Part shown: positions 43,481 to 53,807 of the stretch, piece by piece
Position numbering within the stretch: the stretch's first letter is position 1
How the letters are laid out: each line of letters begins with the position of its first letter
Translations under genes and position numbers: made by a program
The notes under the pieces: generated by a model
What the model was told of the DNA's origin: nothing
Database searches by the model: none
Seen by the model: only the letters and a program-made list of their open reading frames with translations
NCBI GenBank assembly: GCA_963575745.1
Contig: CAUYUJ010018494.1
Location: forward strand, 71,345 to 135,344
Source: Prorocentrum cordatum
Taxonomy: Eukaryota; Sar; Dinophyceae; Prorocentrales; Prorocentraceae
Direction: 5' to 3'
Length of the DNA: 64,000 nt

Positions 43481-44384
43481 TATGAGTTAGTCTGGGTATG
43501 AGTGAGTCTCAGCATGAGTAAGTCTGAGTAGGAGTAGATCTGAGTATGAGTAGGTCTGAGTATGAGTAAGCTTGTGTCTATTCGCATGGACCTGTCCGCC
43601 GTGAATGTCTAGGCGCAAGAGCTTTCGAATATAAACGGGCTTCAGTTGTGACGGTCTGGTCATGAATCTAACTGAGAATGAATTGGAGTGTGAATGAGCC
43701 TCAGTAGTACGAGCGCGTCTCTGCGCATGAGCCTGGGTCCTCCTGGGGCCTCCTGGGGCCGCCTGAAACCTACTGGGGCTTCCTGGGGCCTCCAGGAGCC
43801 TCTTGGGGCCTCCTGGGGCCTCCTGGGACCTCCTAGGGAGGATTCGTGCCCCAGGAGAGGCCCAATCTATAGCAACAGACGTACATAAAAACATTACGGA
43901 TTGGAGCCACAGGAGAAGTGGGCAATCTATAGGAACACACGTAAAACACCAAGGACTCGTGCCCCAGGAGAGGCCATATATGAACATAAGTACACAGGAG
44001 AAGGACAACATATCGAAACATACGTATAACATCAAGGATTCGTGCTCCAGGTGAGGCCCAATATATATAGGAGCATAAACACATGGGATGGGAGCCACTC
44101 CTGTTGCCCTCTGAGACCTCCTGCTCCTGGGGCCTCTCGGGGCCTCCTGTTGCCTTCCGAGGCCTCCTGGCGCTTCCTCTGGCCTCCTGGGGCCTCCTGT
44201 GGCTTCCTGAGGCTTCTCGGAGCTTCCTGGGGCCTCCTGGAGCCTCTTGGGACATCCTGTGGCCTCTTGAGTCTTTCTGTGGCCTCCTGATACCTCCTGG
44301 GACCTCATGTGGTCTCCTGGGGCCTCCTGGAGCCTGTTGGAGCCTCCTGTGGCATCCTGAGGAGAATCTGTGCCCACGAGTTTG
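43481..44384. repeat. GAGTATGAGTAGGTCT and CCTGGGGCCT minisatellites, degenerate
   Basis: 43480-43565 has ~12-bp GTCTGAGTATGAGTA units. 43730-43850 and 44090-44370 are CTCCTGGGGCCTCCTGG units. Between them (43850-44090) a ~75-bp unit (CTATAGGAACACACGTA... GATTCGTGCCCCAGGAGAGG) recurs about four times. Confidence 0.7.
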
Positions 44385-44880
44385 GCCACCGATCTAGACA
44401 TCCTCAAAATCTGGCCCACCTGAGGGGTGAAAATGAGCGCCTCGCTCGAGACATCCTCCAAATCTGCTCCGAAAGCGAAGGATGTTGGGACAGAAAATAG
44501 GCAAACCGCTTGAGACATCCCCACAAAACGGCCGCGAACGGGACCGTGCAAAACCCCTCGGCGGCCCCCCTTAGGGTCGTGATAATGAGCGCCTCGTTCG
44601 AGACATCCTCCAAATCTGCTCCGAAAGCGAAGGATGTTGGGACAGAAAACAGGCAAACCGCTTGAGACATCCCCACAAAACGGCCGCGAACGGGACCGTG
44701 CAATACCTCTCGGCGGCTCCCCATAGGGACGTGAAATTGAGCGCCTCGCTCGAGACATCCTCCAAATCTGCTCCGAAAGCTAAGGATATTGGAGCAGAAA
44801 ACAGGCAAACCGCTTGAGACATCCCCACAAAACGGCAGCGAACGGGGCCGTGCAATACCACTCGGCGGCTCCGGGCCGGA
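44385..44880 (-). repeat. ~150-bp satellite family, array 3
   Basis: GAGACATCCCCACAAAACGG recurs at about 44512, 44663 and 44814 (period 151). Units also share TTCGAGACATCCTCCAAATC and AAGGATGTTGGGACAGAAAA. It passes directly into the next satellite at 44880. Confidence 0.88.
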
Positions 44881-45625
44881 GCCCTCCTTATGGGGCCACG
44901 AAACATGTGAGGAGTGCGCCGAAATTGGGATGGAACCGCATGCGAACGCAGCCACTGGGGCCTTCGGTGCAGCTCCCTATGGGGCCACAAAGCGTGTGAC
45001 GTGTGCGCAGAAATTGGCGGCGGAACCGCATGCGGGCGTTGCCGCAGGGGCTTTTCGGTAGAGCTCCGTATTGGGCCACGGAACGTGCGTGTGATAGAAC
45101 CGGATGTGGGCGCAGCCGTTGGGGCCTTAGGTGGAGCTCCGCATGGGGCCACGAAGCGCGTGAGCGGTGTCCTGACATCTGGGGTGGAACCGCATGTCGG
45201 CGGTGCCGTTGGGGCCTTAGGTGGAGCCCGCATAGGGGCAACGAAACGTGTGAGGGGTGCTCCGAACTGGGTGCGTGTACGGCATGCGGGCGCTGCCGTT
45301 TGGGCCTTCAGTAGGGTTTCCTATTGGGTCACGAAGCGTGCGAAGGGTGCGCCGAAAACAGGGGACGGGACCGCATGCGGGCGCTGCTACCAGGGCCCTC
45401 GGTGGAGCCCCGTATGGGGCCACGAAGCGTGTGAGGGGTGTGCCGAATCGGCTGCAGGTGCGCCATGCGGACGCTGCCGCTGGGGCCTTCGGTGCCACGA
45501 ACTGTATGAGGGGTGTGCCAGAGATTTGGTGTGGGTTCACCATGCGGACGCTGCCGCTGCGGCCTTCGGTGGAATTCCTTCATGGGGCCACGAAACGTGT
45601 GAGGGGTTTGCCGACTTGGTATGCG
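44881..45625 (-). repeat. Diverged ~89-bp satellite, relative of the 77-bp array
   Basis: About eight or nine units of TATGGGGCCACGAA.CGTGTG, GGGTGTGCCGA, GAACCGCATGCGG.CGC and TGGGGCCTTCGGTGGAGCTC. It is the reverse complement of the 51-53 kb satellite, plus ~12 extra bp per unit. Confidence 0.85.
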
Positions 45626-46135
45626 GAGGGCAGATGCAGGTATGGGAGGAGGATTTTTGGATTGCGTTCTGATTCGCCGAGGAGACGGTCAGCTTAGTGC
45701 GGAACTCACTAGCTGCTGGCAGAAGCACGCGGTATCTAGCAGCACGGGCGCCAAGGTGTAAATGCTCCCCCCGACCAAATCCAAACCTAACCCGTACCAC
45801 CCCCATATCGTCGGAAGGCGCTCAAAGCGCATCGCAACGCAACAGGAGTAGGAAAAAGGCAAGAGGAGGCTGATCAAAGTGGGGGGCAGGTGAGATAGCC
45901 TGCGAAGGGCCGAGAAGGCAGCTAAGTGGGCGGGTGCGAGGCAGGGGCCAGCGGGAGTGCACGATTTTCGCACGCTCGACCTGTGTCCCACGCCTGCATC
46001 ATCGCCGCAGTGCGAACCACGTCCCCGCCAGCAGACCTAATCCCACCCACGGTCCCGACCATAGTAAGCTGAACGCTCGGAAGGGAAGTGGGGAAGGTGA
46101 GACGGCCTGACGTGTCCGATGCGCGGGCAGGAGGG
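45626..46135. other. Unassigned DNA
   Basis: Mixed composition. Nothing recognised on either strand. Confidence 0.4.
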
Positions 46136-46139
46136 AGGA

Positions 46140-46355
46140 TAATGGGGAGGGGGGAGGAGGAGGAGGAGAAGGAGGAGGAGGAGGAGGAGGAGGAGGAGGA
46201 GGACTGGAGGAACTGGAAGAGAGGGAGGAGGAGAGGAGGAGAGGAGGACCAGGAGGAGGAGGAGGAGGAGGAGAGGAGGAGGAGGGAGGAGGAGGAGGAG
46301 GAGGAGGGGGAGGAGGAGGAGGAGGAGGAGGAGTAGGAGGAGGAGGAGGAGGATG
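46140..46355. repeat. GGA triplet tract upstream of the LINE
   Basis: Purine triplets with GGGAGGAGG breaks. 46355-46650 is unique, ending in a short TATATA/ACATATACATA patch at 46634-46662. Confidence 0.92.
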
Positions 46356-46790
46356 CGGGACACTGTCTTTTCGGGTATCAATAAGGGGAGCATTGATAAA
46401 CGCCTTCCCGAAGGGGAAGAGGGAAGATGGAAGAGGCAACGCTCTAGACCACCTCCGCCCAGAGAGCTGGTGGGACTCATTGTCATCCTGCCTCTCCTCT
46501 CGTGATCCTCCCTCCAAGGCCCACTTCGATCCGACCCGTTCCATGTTCGATGTCGGTTCCGGCCGGCCCCATCCGGTCCGGTCCCGATATTCCGACGATT
46601 CGATGCGGCCCGATGCTTGCAGGGCGCGGTTATGTATATATATATGTATATACATATACATAACTAAACTCACATCGCCTCAATCGCCCATTCACCATTC
46701 ACTCGCGCGTTGGCTCAAGCCTCAATCGCCCATTCACCGTTCTTACACCACGCCACGGCACTTCTCCTTTCCCGCTTCACACATCTTGCG

Positions 46791-47903
46791 ATGGCTGGCA
46801 CAGGCACGCGAGCGCCAGGAACACCGGTACGAGGAGTTCTCGAGCGCGATGTCCGCCAACGGTTATTTAGCCCGCTCCACGAGATGGATGGGCAGGATGA
46901 CCTCGGATCTCCTCCCCGGCCGGAGGTCCATCAGATCTCTTCGCCGGTGCCCCCTACCACTCCCGCAGAAGCTCACGCAGCACCACAACCTCATCTATCT
47001 CCAACTTTACAACACATCGCCGCAATCATCCGCCAGGAAATTCAGCCGATCAACGCCACCATCGAAAACCTCGACAAGCGGCTGCAGGAAATGAGTAGTA
47101 AGGTGGACGGCAGGTTCGGGGAGGTCGAGAGCCGCATAGAGGGCATCGACACCCGCATCACAAACTTGGAGAGCATGTATGACCACACTGGCGGTTCCGC
47201 GTCATCCCCACGCAGCGTAAACACAGACGTCTGGGACCACATCAAGGCGCTGCAGGTGGAGATCGAGCAGCTGAAGGGCACCACCCCGGACACAAACAAG
47301 AGCCAGGACAGGGAGGTGACCGCTGTGATCGGAGGCCTGCAGGCCCTTGCGGGAGAGGAGGAAGCCCAGACCTGGTTGACGAAGAAACTCTGGGACTCAT
47401 GGGCCCCCCAACCTGAGGAAGTGTACATCAAGGGGGAGTTCCAGGGCCTGGTTTTCGCAAAGTTTTCGGACAAAACCGGGCGGGACTCGGCAATCCAGTT
47501 GATCCGTAAATCACACTTCAAGGAAGGTGGGAACAAGGATTGGGCCAAGCCTGACATGGAATTGCCGACGCGTGTCATCAATTCTTTTGTTTTCGGGGCG
47601 AAGCACATCATGAAGGAGTGGGGGTACCCTAACAACAGCATCTGGGCAGATCCGACCGAGGGCACGGTCTGGGTTGGCGGCGAAATTGCGATCCAGGTGT
47701 CTATCGTGAAGGGCATCTTGAAAGTCGGTTATGGCGAAGGGTGGGAAGCATGGTTGCTGCAAGACGGCTTCCCGCAGTTTCCAGACATGGTGAAGAAGCT
47801 CTCCGAGAAAATCCAGAAGTATTCCTCCAAGGACACGGCTAAAGGAGGCGCGAAAGGAAAAGGCAAACTTAAAGGGATAGGTGGTGGCTCAGGTCGCCAC
47901 TAG
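46791..47903 (+). CDS. LINE retrotransposon ORF1 protein (coiled coil plus RRM-like)
   Basis: A 370-residue protein from the ATG at 46791; the frame is open further upstream but without ATG. Residues 1-70 are Pro-rich. About 75-130 and 145-163 are heptad-like (IENLDKRLQEMSSKVDGRFG, VESRIEGIDTRITNLESMYD), predicted coiled coil for oligomerisation. About 175-245 look like an RRM-type fold (EVTAVIGGLQ...VYIKGEFQGLVFAKFS), followed by a C-terminal domain (FVFGAKHIMKEWGY...AIQVSIVKGIL) and a Lys/Gly tail 350-363. The coiled coil-RRM-C-terminal order is that of LINE ORF1 RNA chaperones, which package the element's RNA. A coding ORF2 follows, supporting the call. It is intact. The TAG at 47901 is followed by 201 bases open in the same frame, leading into the endonuclease. 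Confidence 0.72.
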   Translation: MAGTGTRAPGTPVRGVLERDVRQRLFSPLHEMDGQDDLGSPPRPEVHQISSPVPPTTPAEAHAAPQPHLSPTLQHIAAIIRQEIQPINATIENLDKRLQEMSSKVDGRFGEVESRIEGIDTRITNLESMYDHTGGSASSPRSVNTDVWDHIKALQVEIEQLKGTTPDTNKSQDREVTAVIGGLQALAGEEEAQTWLTKKLWDSWAPQPEEVYIKGEFQGLVFAKFSDKTGRDSAIQLIRKSHFKEGGNKDWAKPDMELPTRVINSFVFGAKHIMKEWGYPNNSIWADPTEGTVWVGGEIAIQVSIVKGILKVGYGEGWEAWLLQDGFPQFPDMVKKLSEKIQKYSSKDTAKGGAKGKGKLKGIGGGSGRH

Positions 47904-48077
47904 GGGTGCCGGCGGAGTGCGAGCAAGATTGTTTCACCTTCATGTGGCCCAGGGGATTGCAGGCGTCCTTCCGACAGTCCACTTGGCGCACAGAGCCAGC
48001 GTGACGGTGCACAGCATGGCGAAGCTAAGCTGTCCTTGATTGCTGCGCGGGGCGGCTGTTTGCGCCCGGCACATAAC

Positions 48078-50860
48078 GAATTTACATTTGCATCGTGGAA
48101 CGTCTAGAGTTGATCATGCAGGAAAGGGGTATGATTATATTGGGCATACAAGAAACGTGGACATCCAGATCACATGTCTTCCTGACAGACACAGGGTACC
48201 TAGTCATACTATCGTGCGGTCCGGAGAACTCCACAGCGAAAGATGGCGTGGGTTTCATCGTCGCGCCTCGCGTGAGGCAGTCTGTCGTCGGCTTCTGCCA
48301 GGCGTCGTCCCGCATGGCTTCCATCAAGATCAGGATTTCTGGCGGAAAGGCTGTATTATCTCCGGCATACGCACCGCACAGTGGCAAACCATACCAAGAG
48401 CGGCAAGACTTTTTCACAGACCTTGGCGACTTTGTCGCGAAGACCTCGGCCCACGGCCCCAAGATTGTGATTGGAGACTTCAACGCGCGCTTGCACGAGC
48501 AACTGGGTGACGAGCAAGACATCGTTGGTCCGCATATCTTCAAGCACCCGCGTCAAACCGTGAAGGCCGATGCGAACAGATACATCTTGGCAGAAATCTG
48601 CGCCCGGTTGAATATGTGCATTGCTAGCGCGTTCTTTCCTGGCACCCAGGAGTCGCCTGCCACGAGCTACAACGTCGGGTGCCCGATGGGGTGCGACGTG
48701 ACCCCGGACACGCATTCACAGATATATTTTTGCATGTGCGAACAAGATTGGCTTCCTATGCTTAGCTCTCTTCGATCGTGCCGGGGGGCGCCGTTGTCTT
48801 CTCATCATTTCTTGCTTTCAGGTCAAACGAGAATGGTAGTGCCAAAGCCGGCCGTGTCGCATAAGAATCCGAAGTTGGACGTTGAGCAACTCGGCGAGGA
48901 AGGCGTACGCCAACGATTTGCACAGCATCTTTCGAGGTCTCTTGAGGACATTAACGAGGGCGGGGGCGCCGGCTCCGATGTCGACCTCTCGTGGTGCCAA
49001 CTAGTAGATGCTTTTGAACGCGCAGCTGCCTACTCCTTGCCTGAGAAACCTAAGACCGCCCGACGGCCGTGGATCTCGGGAAGCACGCTGCAGCTCATTG
49101 CCCGGCGAAATGATGCCAGGCAGCGCGGGGATTGCATTGCGGAAAAGAACCTTGCGAAGTCCATCCGCCAGAACGTCGCCGAGGACCGCGCGGTGTGGTT
49201 GGAAAAGCTCACCGCCGACGGCAACTGGGGTGAAATACGGAAGCTCCGGGAAGGATTTTGCCCTTGCCAAGGTCGACTGCGCGGTTCTGAAGGACAACTC
49301 GTTGACAGCGTACGCCGGGCAGAGACGCTGGCAGATCACCTTGAGAAAAAGCAATGGGCTGTCCGGCCAACCACAACAATGCAGAACGTTGAGCACATCA
49401 ACGAGGAGCTTCCAGTCCGCATGGGGCCTATCACTGAAGACGAGGTCCGAGCCGCAGCGAAACGCCTACGCAATGGCAAGGCAGCAGGGATGGACGATCT
49501 ACCGCCTGAGTTTTGGAAGGCAGCGACGGACCAGGGAGAAACTGCATTGTCATGGATTACGAAATTTTGCAACCTGGTGTGGAGCACCTCAAGAGTGCCC
49601 GATTCGTGGCGCAAGGCGAAGGTCACATTAATTTACAAGAAAGGAGACCCAGCTTCCTGCGACAACTACCGCCCAATATGTTTGTTGCCGATCGGCTACA
49701 AAATGTTCGCCATGATCCTTTTGAGCAGGCTGAAGGAGGCAGGAGCCGAGAATCACATATGGAGGACGCAATTCGGTTTTCGTTCTGGCCGGGGCACCGC
49801 TGATGCGATCTTTATCGCAAGGAGAGTGTTGGAAGATGCATGGGCGACCAAGGACGGGGCTGCCTTGTTCCTCGCGCTCGACTGGGCAAAAGCATTGGAT
49901 TCGGTGTCGCCCGAAGCGCTCGCAGTCTCACTCCGGCGGTTTGAATGCCCGTCGCATTTCGTCAGCGTTGTGTCTGCTATTTATCAGGGTCGGAAGTTCG
50001 TCGTGACCGACCGCGGAGAGACATCCCACGAACATGTACAAAACTATGGTATATGTCAAGGCTGCCCACTGTCACCATTTCTCTTCACCATTGTGATGGC
50101 TGCCCTTCTCACCGACGCGCGCGCTATGCACCGAGCACGGGTAGGCCAAGGTCCAACGGAAAAGTTTGCGCGGGAACTAGTGTATGCTGACGACACGCTC
50201 CTGATTGACAGTGACCCGGATATCATCGAGGACCTCATGAAGTGCATAGAGATATGTGGAAGTCACTATGGGCTATCGTTCAACCTACAGAAAATGGTGA
50301 TGCTGAAGGTGAAGACGGCGGCGGACGTTCGGGTCAGCAGCGGTGAGTTGGTGACTTGCAGGGATTCTCTTGTGCATCTCGGTACCCGTCTGTCCGCCGA
50401 CGGAAGGGGCGGAACAGAATTGAGCAACAGGATTGGCGCAGCGGGCAAAGATTTCAAGATTTTGTCTTCGATATGGTCCCACTCTTCTCTTCCTCGGAGG
50501 AAGAAAGTCAAGATCTTCGAATCGTGCGCGGTGTCCAGACTATTATACGGCGTGTTTGCCGCCTGCCTGAACAAGACGGAGCGGAGGAGGCTAGACAGTT
50601 TTCAAGCACGTTGCCTGCGAAAAATATTAGGAGCTTCGCCGGCATATTACAGCAGAGTGTCAAATGCAACCGTGTTGGCAATGTCAGGCCGGAGGCCTCA
50701 GCGAGACCGTCATCAAGAGGCAGATGCTCTTCATGGGCCAACTTGCGCGACGTCCTGACAACGACCCTGTCCGGCAATCTGTTTTCCAGCCAGGTGGCAT
50801 AGATCTTCGGCCCCCGTCCGGACCTCGGCGACGAGGGCGCCCCAGGCAAGCGTGGGGAAG
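48078..50860 (+). pseudogene. LINE ORF2: endonuclease and reverse transcriptase, two frameshifts
   Basis: The endonuclease (EEP fold) starts FTFASWNV at 48078. Its frame stops at 48105 and continues one frame over from RLELIMQERGMIILGIQETW, so about one base was gained or lost there. In the main frame (48095-50758, 887 codons) visible active-site residues are Glu20 (QETW), Asp128 and Asn130 (GDFN). The later QID-type Asp is Tyr (QIYF) and the SDH motif reads SSHH (His237-His238). The reverse transcriptase has YRPICLLPIGYK, LDWAKALDSV, QGCPLSPFLF and the catalytic YADD (about 697-700), then LGTRLSADG. Near 50690 a second shift moves GLSETVIKRQMLFMGQLARR and DPVRQSVFQPG...GRPRQAW into another frame, ending near 50860. 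Its role is target-primed reverse transcription. The copy is recent but probably inactive, unless the shifts are assembly errors. Confidence 0.85.
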
Positions 50861-50964
50861 CATTTTTTTCCCAACCATCCTGTGGTGTTGGGTCCTCGTT
50901 TTGAAGAGACGGTGCCCCGCGTTCCTCTCCTCCTTCCTCCTCCTCCTCCCCCTCCTTGCCTCTG

Positions 50965-53030
50965 CTCTCGGCACACCTCTCACGCGTTTCGTAGCCCCAT
51001 AGGGAGCTCCACCGAAGGCCCCAGTGGGGGTGTTCGCATGCGGTTCCCCCACCCAGGGCAGCGTTTCGTGGCCCCATAGGGAGCTCCACCGAAGGCCCCA
51101 GTGGGGGTGTTCGCATGCGGTTCCCCCACCCAGGGCAGCGTTTCGTAGCCCCATAGGGAGCTCCACCGAAGGCCCCAGTGGGGGTGTTCGCATGCGGTTC
51201 CCCCACCCAGGGCAGCGTTTCGTGGCCCCATAGGGAGCTCCACCGAAGGCCCCAGTGGGGGTGTTCGCATGCGGTTCCCCCACCCAGGGCAGCGTTTCGT
51301 GGCCCCATAGGGAGCTCCACCGAAGGCCCCAGTGGGGGTGTTCGCATGCGGTTCCCCCACCCAGGGCAGCGTTTCGTGGCCCCATAGGGAGCTCCACCGA
51401 AGGCCCCAGTGGGGGTGTTCGCATGCGGTTCCCCACCCAGGGCAGCGTTTCGTGGCCCCATAGGGAGCTCCACCGAAGGCCCCAGTGGGGGTGTTCGCAT
51501 GCGGTTCCCCCACCCAGGGCAGCGTTTCGTGGCCCCATAGGGAGCTCCACCGAAGGCCCCAGTGGGGGTGTTCGCATGCGGTTCCCCCACCCAGGGCAGC
51601 GTTTCGTGGCCCCATAGGGAGCTCCACCGAAGGCCCCAGTGGGGGTGTTCGCATGCGGTTCCCCCACCCAGGGCAGCGTTTCGTGGCCCCATAGGGAGCT
51701 CCACCGAAGGCCCCAGTGGGGGTGTTCGCATGCGGTTCCCCACCCAGGGCAGCGTTTCGTAGCCCCATAGGGAGCTCCACCGAAGGCCCCAGTGGGGGTG
51801 TTCGCATGCGGTTCCCCCACCCAGGGCAGCGTTTCGTGGCCCCATAGGGAGCTCCACCGAAGGCCCCAGTGGGGGTGTTCGCATGCGGTTCCCCCACCCA
51901 GGGCAGCGTTTCGTGGCCCCATAGGGAGCTCCACCGAAGGCCCCAGTGGGGGTGTTCGCATGCGGTTCCCCCACCCAGGGCAGCGTTTCGTAGCCCCATA
52001 GGGAGCTCCACCGAAGGCCCCAGTGGGGGTGTTCGCATGCGGTTCCCCCACCCAGGGCAGCGTTTCGTGGCCCCATAGGGAGCTCCACCGAAGGCCCCAG
52101 TGGGGGTGTTCGCATGCGGTTCCCCCACCCAGGGCAGCGTTTCGTAGCCCCATAGGGAGCTCCACCGAAGGCCCCAGTGGGGGTGTTCGCATGCGGTTCC
52201 CCCACCCAGGGCAGCGTTTCGTGGCCCCATAGGGAGCTCCACCGAAGGCCCCAGTGGGGGTGTTCGCATGCGGTTCCCCACCCAGGGCAGCGTTTCGTAG
52301 CCCCATAGGGAGCTCCACCGAAGGCCCCAGTGGGGGTGTTCGCATGCGGTTCCCCCACCCAGGGCAGCGTTTCGTGGCCCCATAGGGAGCTCCACCGAAG
52401 GCCCCAGTGGGGGTGTTCGCATGCGGTTCCCCCACCAGGGCAGCGTTTCGTAGCCCCATAGGGAGCTCCACCGAAGGCCCCAGTGGGGGTGTTCGCATGC
52501 GGTTCCCCCACCCAGGGCAGCGTTTCGTGGCCCCATAGGGAGCTCCACCGAAGGCCCCAGTGGGGGTGTTCGCATGCGGTTCCCCCACCCAGGGCAGCGT
52601 TTCGTGGCCCCATAGGGAGCTCCACCGAAAGCCCCCGTGGCGCAGTTCGCATGCGCTTCCCCCACCCAGGGCAGCGTTTCGTGGCACCATAGGGAGCTCC
52701 ACCGAAGGCCCCAGTGGCGCAGTTCGCATGCGGTTCCCCCACCCAGGGCAGCGTTTCGTAGCCCCATAGGGAGCTCCACCGAAGGCCCGCCCCGGTGGCG
52801 CAGTCCGCATGCGGTTCCCCCACCCAGGGCAGCGTTCGTGGCCCCATAGGAGCTCCACCGAAGGCCCCAGTGGCGCAGTTCGCATGCGGTTCCCCCACCC
52901 AGGGCAGCGTTTCGTAGCCCCATAGGGAGCTCCACCGAAGGCCCGCCCCGGTGGCGCAGTCCGCATGCGGTTCCCCCATCCAAGGCAGCGCTTCGTGGCC
53001 CCATATGGAGCCCCACCGAAAGCGGCACCC
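50965..53030. repeat. 77-bp satellite, about 26 copies
   Basis: A head-to-tail 77-bp unit: GGAGCTCCACCGAAGGCCCC, AGTGGGGGTGTTCGCATGCG, GTTCCCCCACCCAGGGCAGC, GTTTCGT(G/A)GCCCCATAG. Some units have 76 bp (one C fewer). Copies from 51000 to 52620 are almost identical. The last five (52620-53020) have GTGGCGCAGTTCGCATGC and extra GCC. Each unit has a 7-bp stem GTGGGGG/CCCCCAC round CGCATGCG, plus the palindrome GGAGCTCC. All three minus frames are stop-free, giving frames up to 975 codons that are not genes. Confidence 0.95.
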
Positions 53031-53274
53031 ACAACGCGTTACCAACAATTGCTTATGGTTGGGTCTTTCGCCAGGATTTTTTTTTTTTCTTTCGAAATTG
53101 TCTTGAAGTCGCTGGTTCCCTCGACGCGCTGTCTGCATACTTTCACCCCTCAGGTGGGGCGGCAGCATCGTGGGAGTCGGCAGTGAGATCTTGGTGCCCG
53201 AACACAGGGTAGCACCGCAATTTGACATCGCGGTGCCATGTTTCACCTTGCTCGCGCGCCGTCTGGCGCTAGGC

Positions 53275-53300
53275 TTCATCCTCCTCCTCCTCCTCCTCTG

Positions 53301-53359
<59 letters not shown>

Positions 53360-53362
53360 CCT
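53275..53362. repeat. CTC then (GTATAT)n microsatellite
   Basis: Eight CTC triplets, then GTATATGTATATGTATAT and pure TA. The flank GCCGCGGCCGACCCGACC resembles, loosely and inverted, 46520-46640 at the other side of the LINE-satellite block. Confidence 0.9.
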
Positions 53363-53629
53363 GCCGCGGCCGACCCGACCTTCGATCTCGATCCCGTGCC
53401 GATGCCCGACCTGGCCCGATCCGGTCCGATGGCACGACCAGGCGCTGAAGGGCGGCGACGAGGACGGCGTGGACGACGACGGTGGCGACCCCTCAGCACC
53501 ATCGCCTAGCCGATCCCCATCCCCACTGGGCCATGGCATCTCAGCCCCGGGCCAGCAGCGCCCCCCCCCCACGGTGGGCCTAAGAGACGGGGGTCAGTGC
53601 AAACGGGGGTCAGCCAGAGCGCCAGATCC

Positions 53630-53807
53630 TGCAGGATCCTGCGAAGGCCCCCTCTGGCTGACCCGGGTTAGCGAGCCGCTCGTGGCCGCGAGGCGGCCGC
53701 TCGTATTGGCTGACCCGGGTTTGCGAAGACCTGCGTTGCAGTTTTTTTTCCCTGCATTGCAGTTTTTGCTTTCTCTCTGACCCGGGTCTGGATTGACCCG
53801 GGTCAGA
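53630..53807. repeat. Palindrome cluster around TGACCCGGGT
   Basis: The perfect 14-mer GATCCTGCAGGATC lies near 53626. TGACCCGGGT occurs near 53660, 53709, 53778 and 53794. The last two copies form a perfect 13-bp inverted repeat, TCTGACCCGGGTC-TGGATT-GACCCGGGTCAGA (53776-53807). Confidence 0.8.

Noticed and set aside
46710-46719. TTGGCTCAAG upstream of LINE ORF1 as a relict spliced leader
   Set aside because: Only 10 matching bases, within chance for this window, and the sequence before it does not match.
50508-53435. Antisense open frame of 975 codons and two others of 684-782 codons
   Set aside because: They follow from a stop-free 77-bp satellite unit read in three frames. No start context, no domain, and they run into LINE antisense.
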